This document shows positions 35,393 to 40,509 of a stretch of DNA of 40,509 nucleotides, piece after piece. The translations under genes and the position numbers were made by a program. Where the stretch lies: the NCBI GenBank assembly GCA_014377485.1, contig JACMPM010000124.1:1-40509 (forward strand). The letters are read 5' to 3'. The notes below the pieces were generated by a model, which saw only the letters and a list, made by a program, of their open reading frames with translations, searched no databases and was not told where the DNA came from. This DNA is from Bacteriovorax sp. (lineage in GTDB: Bacteria; Bdellovibrionota; Bacteriovoracia; Bacteriovoracales; Bacteriovoracaceae). How positions within the stretch are numbered: position 1 is the stretch's first letter; the number at the start of each line of letters is the position of its first letter.

Positions 35393-35579
35393 CTAAAAAT
35401 TGAATAGAAAAAAGAAATGAGTTCTTGATTATTATTTACAATCTTCATGCCACATCCTATATTGCCCCACTCTTTTAAATTCAATCTTCCCTAAGATATC
35501 TTTTTTCCTTCAAATAAATTTGGCAAATAATATGCTTATTAACAATCAGATAAAATCCTTCAATGAATAGGAGTTTAAT

Positions 35580-36221
35580 ATGAATCGAAATTCACATGGC
35601 AGCAATGAACAAAATCGTTCTACTCAAGGAAGAGAACGCTTTGCAAGAAAAAATTCAACACCTCAGAAAATGGAGTCGCGTGAGAGGTTCAAACACGACC
35701 ATGATAAATTGTCAGGGCCTGATTTTCATGGAAGGGAAAGTAGTTATCGGGCAAATGCAGAATACGATAATTCTTTAAACCAATATGAAGACAAAGTTTG
35801 GAAAAATGCACCTACCGGAGACTTGAGCTTTGAAGACCAATACAGAACTGATGGCGAAGAACATAACTATCGAGGCCCAATTGCTGAAAATAGAATTGGC
35901 GAGTACCCAAGAACTCCTCGCGGTTTATTCCGTAGAACAGTTTCTCATAAAAATTTTTTTGGTATCGGTCCAAAAGGATATAAACGATCAGATGCTCGCA
36001 TTGAAGAAGAAATTTGTGAAGTTTTGACAAAAGATGAATACATCGATGCAAGTGAAATCACTGTTGAAGTTAAAGAAGGAGTTGTAAAACTTTCAGGTAC
36101 TGTTGAGGACCGGGAAGATAGAGTTGCGGCCGAAATGTTAGTTGAAAGTGTTTTAGGTGTGGAAGATATTCAAAATAATATAACGGTTAAAAAACGAGAG
36201 GTTAATTTAAATCTAAACTGA
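35580..36221 (+). CDS. BON-domain protein (long form) with disordered N-terminus
   Basis: A 213-residue protein with no signal peptide. Residues 1-125 are polar and disordered, rich in Arg, Asn, Glu and Gly with many SYR/REN-like stretches. Then comes the linker IGPKGYKRSDARIEEEICE (about 128-146) and a BON domain (about 140-208) with VVKLSGTVEDREDR and SVLGVEDIQNNITV. The same linker occurs in the 134-residue protein at 30483-30887, showing a recent or conserved paralogy. AGGAG at 35569-35573 supports the start. A role at the membrane surface is inferred from the BON fold. Confidence 0.87.
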   Translation: MNRNSHGSNEQNRSTQGRERFARKNSTPQKMESRERFKHDHDKLSGPDFHGRESSYRANAEYDNSLNQYEDKVWKNAPTGDLSFEDQYRTDGEEHNYRGPIAENRIGEYPRTPRGLFRRTVSHKNFFGIGPKGYKRSDARIEEEICEVLTKDEYIDASEITVEVKEGVVKLSGTVEDREDRVAAEMLVESVLGVEDIQNNITVKKREVNLNLN

Positions 36222-36232
36222 ATATTTTGGCG

Positions 36233-37579
36233 CTATATAACAATCGGTAGCTTTAAAATAAAAGTTGTAACCTGTTCGCTGAAATCAAACTCTAAATCTC
36301 CAGAGTGATCCATCGCAATTCCTTTCGAAATACTTAATGATAGACCAGTTCCTTTATTTACATCCTTAGTTGAGAAAAAAGGCTGGAATAAATGTTCTGA
36401 CACCTCTGGCGGAATTGGCTTACCGCTATTTTTAATCTTTATAAAAACAATATTGTCCTTTTCCATAAATTCAATTTTGATCCACTTTTCTGAACTGTTT
36501 TCCAAATGAATTGCATCATAAGAGTTTTTGATAACATTAAAAAGAATTTGTACCAACTGATAGGGCTGACATAATATTTTAACGTCAGGAATTTTTGAAA
36601 TTACTATTTTTATAGAGTGTGCTTTCAGTAATTCTTCACAATAAGTCATAGTCAGGCGAATAATATCTTCCAGTTTCTTTATTTCTTTTGCTGGAGAATC
36701 TATTTGTTGAGAAAAATACTTTAATCCCTGAACAACAGATTTAATTTTTTGTCCGGCATTTTTTACAATTTGAAATTTGTTTTCAAGTTGAAGATCTTCC
36801 ACATGCTTTTGCTTTAATCGTCTTTCTATTTGTTGAACTGCTGTTAGGATCACCATTAGGGAATTATTAACCTCATGAGCTAAACCACCAGACATATTTC
36901 CTAGAGCAGTAATCTTTGAAGCTTGAACGAGTTGTGATGTTTGATTTTGTAATTCAACGTAAGAAATTTCCAAATCAACCTGGTATCCAAATCTTTCAAA
37001 AAGTTGAGTTCGATAATCTTTATATTGCTTGATTTGATAAATAAAATAAATGAGATACATGATTGCCACAAACCAGCCATTATGAAATGAGCCCATTTTA
37101 TAAAAGTAAATAGACAAACACATTATCGGAAAAATTAATAAAACATGAAAAGAAAAAAACAGGGTTTTATCATAGGCAAGAGTAACGATTGTGCTTGCTA
37201 GATAAATGGCAATAATAACGTTAATAATGACGAAATCGGTTCCTACAAATTTAGTTTCAAAGGCACTGAAAGAAAAAATCACAGACCATGCAAGTGCATT
37301 TAACCAAACTCCAGCTCGAATTAAGTTTTTATCAGTTTTAGAAAAAACAGAATTTGTTACTACTTTTCTCGTGACCCATAAACGAAGTGCATTGGCAAAA
37401 ATAACAACTACGCATCCGGATTGAACTAAAATTTTAAATTCTGAGACATTAAAGTGATAGAAAAAAACAAACGTTGCTATAACAGCAAATGCGACAGAAG
37501 CAGAAAAACTTTTCTGTGCAACTTCTCTCCAGAGAAGTTGATTAATTTTCAGTTTTCGCTCAATTGAATTTTTTTTCAT
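36233..37579 (-). CDS. Membrane sensor histidine kinase
   Basis: A 448-residue kinase from the ATG at 37579 (a GTG at 37588 is an alternative). About six membrane helices occupy residues 22-195 with no recognised sensor domain. The dimerisation helix has SGGLAHEVNNSL with the phospho-accepting His near residue 235. The ATPase domain has an N-box ILFNVIKNSYDAI (about 345-360), an atypical G1 region IKNSGKPIPPEV where Asn replaces the usual Asp, LFQPFFSTKD, and the G2 box GTGLSLSISKGI (about 408). The Asp-to-Asn change may lower nucleotide affinity. No response regulator is beside it, so it is an orphan in this window. Convergent with the BON gene. Confidence 0.88.
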   Translation of the reverse strand: MKKNSIERKLKINQLLWREVAQKSFSASVAFAVIATFVFFYHFNVSEFKILVQSGCVVVIFANALRLWVTRKVVTNSVFSKTDKNLIRAGVWLNALAWSVIFSFSAFETKFVGTDFVIINVIIAIYLASTIVTLAYDKTLFFSFHVLLIFPIMCLSIYFYKMGSFHNGWFVAIMYLIYFIYQIKQYKDYRTQLFERFGYQVDLEISYVELQNQTSQLVQASKITALGNMSGGLAHEVNNSLMVILTAVQQIERRLKQKHVEDLQLENKFQIVKNAGQKIKSVVQGLKYFSQQIDSPAKEIKKLEDIIRLTMTYCEELLKAHSIKIVISKIPDVKILCQPYQLVQILFNVIKNSYDAIHLENSSEKWIKIEFMEKDNIVFIKIKNSGKPIPPEVSEHLFQPFFSTKDVNKGTGLSLSISKGIAMDHSGDLEFDFSEQVTTFILKLPIVI

Positions 37580-37642
37580 ATTTTCCACAGGAAATCATTA
37601 CCTTTCGAATATATAAAATTATTTATCAAAATTATCTTAATG

Positions 37643-37648
37643 TATAAT
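37643..37648 (+). promoter_or_regulatory. Candidate -10 box for the CoA transferase gene
   Basis: TATAAT preceded by TG, at 37643-37648 in the divergent gap 37580-37715, about 68 bases before the ATG at 37716. A clear -35 box is missing. Confidence 0.35.
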
Positions 37649-37715
37649 TAATAAACGCAAGAGGTTAAAATTGAGATTTCTTGAAGTTTAGATTTTAAAT
37701 GGCCATACTAAATTG

Positions 37716-39107
37716 ATGAAGTCGAAAGTCTACCAGCAATTCACATCTTCCTTTTGGAATTATCTTAATGGTGATCCAACTTTAACAGCTAACATTAAAT
37801 ATACTGGCCCAGAACAAATACTCCCTTCGGTTTTTGATGTAACTGCATTTGCGACAACAACAATTGGCGCCGCCAATCTAGCAATGGCCGAACTTAAATC
37901 ACTAAGAACTCATTCTGCTAATTTTTGCCAAGTAGAAGTCGATACAATTGAAGCTAGTGCTGCATTTAAAAGCGACTCGTTATTTAAACCAATCGGCTGG
38001 GATCTACCATCCCCTTGGGATGCTTTTGCAGGGGATTATCAGTGTTCAAATTTCTGGATAAGACTGCATACCAACTATAGTTATCATCGAGACGCAGTTT
38101 TTAAGGTTATTGGAAATGCAACTGATCGAAGAGAGTTGGCAAAAAATATAATTAATTGGGATGCAATTAAGCTGGAGCAAGCAATTGTTGATGCCGGCGG
38201 TTGTTGTGCGCTTATGTATGATAAAGAAACTTGGATTCATCATCCTCAAGGCTTAGCATCATTAGATGAAGCTCCAATCAAACTTACACCTCTTAGAAAT
38301 GCAAAAGCAACTTTTGAACAAATAGCTGCGGAAGACTTACCCCTGAAAGGTATTCGTGTTTTAGACCTCACTCGCGTGATAGCTGGGCCAGTCTGCACAA
38401 AATTTTTAAGTGCTCATGGCGCACAAGTCTTGCGAATAGATCCACCTCACTTTCAAGAAGTAATGGCTCTGCTTCCTGAAACAACAGTTGGGAAAAAGCG
38501 AGCGTTTCTCGATCTTACTTCAATTGAAGGCAGAAATACTTTTGAAAAACTTTTAAAAGAATCTCATGTTTTCGTTCATGGTCTACGTCCTGATGCTTTG
38601 GAAAAATTAGGAATTAATTTGGATTATATAGCTCAGATTAATCCGCAGCTGATTGTGGCAACATTGAATGCGTACGGCTGGAATGGACCATGGAAATGGC
38701 GAAGAGGTTTTGATAGCTTGGTTCAGATGAGTTGTGGAATTGCGGCGGCAGGTGCTCAATATAAAAAATCCGCTAAGCCAATTCCATTGCCTGTTCAGGC
38801 CCTTGATCACGGCATTGGTTATTTATTAGCGGCAGGAGTATGTCGCTCATTGAGTGAAATTTATCGAGATAATAAAGTAAATACTATTAATGCTTCTCTT
38901 ATAGGTGCTGCAAACTCTCTTCAACAATACCCAGGAGATTTTGAAATCGATGCTCCAAGCAATTCGAGATTTTCTCCAAATTTAATCGAAGAAAATACAT
39001 TTTGGGGACCTGCCTTACGGGTGCGATGCCCTGGAACAATCAATGGAAAACATGCTCAATGGATTATTCCAGCAGGACCTTTAGGACAAGATGCTCCACA
39101 CTTTTAA
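37716..39107 (+). CDS. Family III CoA transferase (CaiB/BaiF family)
   Basis: A 463-residue protein. The C-terminal half opens with the family signature KGIRVLDLTRVIAGPVCTKFLSAHGA followed by RIDPP (split here at GIRVLDLTR and VIAGP). It continues with KRAFLDLTSIEGR, GLRPDALEKLGI and LNAYGWNGPW; the catalytic Asp of family III enzymes is not placed by a motif I can verify. The first about 200 residues are a separate region (SFWNYLNGDPTL, FAGDYQCSNFWIRLHTNYSY) seen in fused or two-domain relatives. Such enzymes move CoA between carboxylic acids or act as racemases. A TTG at 37713 is the alternative start; neither has a good ribosome binding site. Confidence 0.85.
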   Translation: MKSKVYQQFTSSFWNYLNGDPTLTANIKYTGPEQILPSVFDVTAFATTTIGAANLAMAELKSLRTHSANFCQVEVDTIEASAAFKSDSLFKPIGWDLPSPWDAFAGDYQCSNFWIRLHTNYSYHRDAVFKVIGNATDRRELAKNIINWDAIKLEQAIVDAGGCCALMYDKETWIHHPQGLASLDEAPIKLTPLRNAKATFEQIAAEDLPLKGIRVLDLTRVIAGPVCTKFLSAHGAQVLRIDPPHFQEVMALLPETTVGKKRAFLDLTSIEGRNTFEKLLKESHVFVHGLRPDALEKLGINLDYIAQINPQLIVATLNAYGWNGPWKWRRGFDSLVQMSCGIAAAGAQYKKSAKPIPLPVQALDHGIGYLLAAGVCRSLSEIYRDNKVNTINASLIGAANSLQQYPGDFEIDAPSNSRFSPNLIEENTFWGPALRVRCPGTINGKHAQWIIPAGPLGQDAPHF

Positions 39108-39111
39108 AATT

Positions 39112-39537
39112 TTATAATTCAGTCTCAATTAAACAAAGATATTTTTTATCGTCGTATTTCAGAGAACATGTAATCGCTGATACATTGAGCCATCTATTTC
39201 CAACGCCAGCATCTTGATCTACATATTTGATAAGAGATTGAGCAATTGCCAATGACTGAATAAGATTTGGCTCTTGTACTTGAGTCCCTTCGCTGCAAGT
39301 TATATTAGTCATCCATTCATCGGGTGAGATTGCATTATAATGGCATGCAATTGGACCAGTCTTGAGGATAAGTGTTTTCCCTGCCCACTCTCCAGTATCG
39401 TTTTCTAATTTAAATCCTGATGCGGAAAGCGCCTCCATGATTGAACGGGCTTCATTATTTTTTACAGTTTTAATTACTTTCGCAAAGCTCATTTGTGAAG
39501 TTAAAGACAAAGTTAAAATAATTAATACTGTTTTCAC
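39112..39537 (-). CDS. Exported protein of unknown function, 141 aa
   Basis: GTG start at 39537, with AGGAG 5 bases upstream. A signal peptide (KTVLIILTLSLTSQMSFA) leads to a mature domain of about 122 residues. It has four cysteines (IACHY, ITCSE, AITCSLK, KYLCLIE) that could make two disulfides, and a RSIMEALSASGF helix. I do not recognise the family. It is convergent with the CoA transferase gene with 4 bases between stop codons. Confidence 0.75.
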   Translation of the reverse strand: MKTVLIILTLSLTSQMSFAKVIKTVKNNEARSIMEALSASGFKLENDTGEWAGKTLILKTGPIACHYNAISPDEWMTNITCSEGTQVQEPNLIQSLAIAQSLIKYVDQDAGVGNRWLNVSAITCSLKYDDKKYLCLIETEL

Positions 39538-39633
39538 ATCGACTCCTAAAAATTATTAGACCAATTTTTGGAAGATATGCATTTAGCTTAAAAACGTCAA
39601 ATAGAAGAAGCCGAATGTTTATATAGGAAAAGA

Positions 39634-39800
39634 CTATCTTACCCAATCATATCCATATTCAACCAGTTCTTTTTTTTGCAGAACGGCATACATGCCTTTT
39701 TTACTTATTCCTTTCGGATTAAGCCAAACATCAATTTGATTTTTATCTAAAAAAATCGGACAGCGATCATGGCCCATTCTTATTATTTCATGGAATCATT
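39634..39800 (-). pseudogene. Remnant of an SRAP (YedK/HMCES-type) peptidase gene, C-terminus
   Basis: Read leftward, a frame gives RMGHDRCPIFLDKNQIDVWL, then NPKG and a tail ending VEYGYDWVR and TAG at 39634-39636. The HDRxPxxLxxxxxDxWLxP pattern is the C-terminal signature of SOS-associated abasic-site processing (SRAP) proteins. An in-frame stop lies just upstream near 39800 and the catalytic N-terminal Cys part is gone. It occupies part of the 418-base gap 39538-39955; the rest shows no gene. Confidence 0.65.
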
Positions 39801-39955
39801 CCTTTTATAAAATTTTTTGAATGGGTTAGTGGTCCTTATTAATTTCAATAGAAAAACAGATAAGACCTCCAATTCCAGTACCTATTTCTGCTTGGTCTAT
39901 ACTATACTTTTTGGAGCGATAGAAAACAAGATAGGCTTTAGTAATAGGATTTTTT

Positions 39956-40509
39956 ATGCAATTAAACAACGGCTATTCAATTAAAGAAATGAGTCCAAAA
40001 GATTTTTTTCCATTATTCGGAAAACACTATGACTCTCTTTTTGGCAGCGACCATACTTTTTTTCCCGATTCTTATTTTAATGAAACTGAAAATCGAAAAA
40101 CTCAATGCCTCAAAGAAAGAATGGGAAATTTATTTGGTTTGCATTTGGGATTATATTCTCCCGAGAATACTTTTGTTGGATTTTCATTTGGCCATCAAGA
40201 AAGTGAAGAGACTTATTATATGGCCGCATCAGCTGTGCTCCCTGAACACCGAGGCAAGGGTCTTTACACTGAGTTAGTAAAATATGTTCTTAAGCGCGCA
40301 AGTGACGAAGGCTTTCAAAAAATTTATGGCACTCACTGCGCTACCAATAATGCTGTATTGGTTCCAAAATTAAAATTGGGTTTTATTTTTTCAAAAGTAG
40401 AGCTCTCAGATATGTTTGGTACCATTATTCATTTGCAGTATTTTACAAATCCATTGAGAAGAAAAGTGATGGATTACCGAAGCGGTTTGCGTGTTCCGGA
40501 TAGTGAAAT
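39956..40509 (+). CDS. GNAT-family N-acetyltransferase (partial)
   Basis: An ATG at 39956 with AATAGGA 6 bases upstream opens a frame that runs off the right edge, 184 codons visible. The central motif AVLPEHRGKGLYTELVKYVL is GNAT motif A with the acetyl-CoA binding Arg/Gly loop RGKG, preceded by the strand FVGFSFGHQE. NNAVLVPKLKLGF is motif B. The first 90 residues (KDFFPLFGKHYDS, SYFNETENRK) precede the fold. A protein or small-molecule acetyl acceptor cannot be deduced. The 82-codon frame seen inside it (40029) is a shadow. The stop codon lies outside. Confidence 0.85.
   Translation, partial: MQLNNGYSIKEMSPKDFFPLFGKHYDSLFGSDHTFFPDSYFNETENRKTQCLKERMGNLFGLHLGLYSPENTFVGFSFGHQESEETYYMAASAVLPEHRGKGLYTELVKYVLKRASDEGFQKIYGTHCATNNAVLVPKLKLGFIFSKVELSDMFGTIIHLQYFTNPLRRKVMDYRSGLRVPDSE

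Noticed and set aside
40029-40277. 82-codon plus-strand ORF near the right edge
   Set aside because: It is a shadow in another frame of the GNAT gene starting at 39956, which carries the acetyl-CoA binding motif.
1-40509. Mobile elements, CRISPR arrays, tRNA or rRNA genes
   Set aside because: No transposase, integrase, spaced direct repeats, or cloverleaf sequences were seen on either strand.

Overview
The window is AT-rich (roughly two-thirds A+T), gene-dense Gram-negative DNA. Many exported proteins have Sec signal peptides, there are TolC, MlaC-like and RND envelope transport proteins, and many genes have AGGAG-type ribosome binding sites. The style resembles Bdellovibrionota, especially the Bacteriovorax group; this is an inference, because the window has no rRNA or marker gene to settle it. 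I see no tRNA, rRNA, CRISPR array, insertion sequence or prophage.

Layout. Positions 1-7435 are one long leftward run: cyanophycin synthetase (cphA), isoaspartyl dipeptidase (iadA), cyanophycinase (cphB), a family 2 glycosyltransferase, an exported MsrA, and a membrane VTT-domain protein fused to a flavin disulfide oxidoreductase that runs off the left edge. The first three genes overlap one another and together encode both synthesis and complete breakdown of the nitrogen store cyanophycin. Positions 7444-10070 hold a PAP2 phosphatase, a YceI-family protein and a small cytosolic protein. Positions 10074-18647 are a single giant gene for a cyclic beta-1,2-glucan synthase (2857 aa). A PfpI-family protein and a DUF1345 membrane protein follow.

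Positions 20109-24471 hold a TolC-type channel, an MlaC/HpnM-type lipid-binding protein and, divergently, an MMPL/HpnN-type RND transporter, a plausible trans-envelope lipid export set. From 24495 onward the sequence is more accessory. It carries a YceI remnant, a frameshifted LamG-like lipoprotein with poly-G tracts, an AidB-like acyl-CoA dehydrogenase, cardiolipin synthase, a DUF3465 protein, and a YgaP-like plus BON pair. Then come a lytic transglycosylase, an Ntn amidase of the choloylglycine hydrolase family, a lysine-rich histone-like protein, an esterase, a second BON protein, a histidine kinase, a CoA transferase and a GNAT acetyltransferase cut by the right edge.

The gaps between these later genes are not empty. 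I can read decayed pieces of a YceI protein (24495-24700), an AHSA1/SRPBCC protein (35076-35392), an SOS-associated SRAP peptidase (39634-39800) and possibly one more exported protein (33051-33235). There is also an unlisted 34-codon ORF with its own terminator (33741-33845). The common theme is the cell envelope and storage: cyanophycin, periplasmic glucans, lipid export, phospholipid synthesis and exported repair or hydrolytic enzymes.
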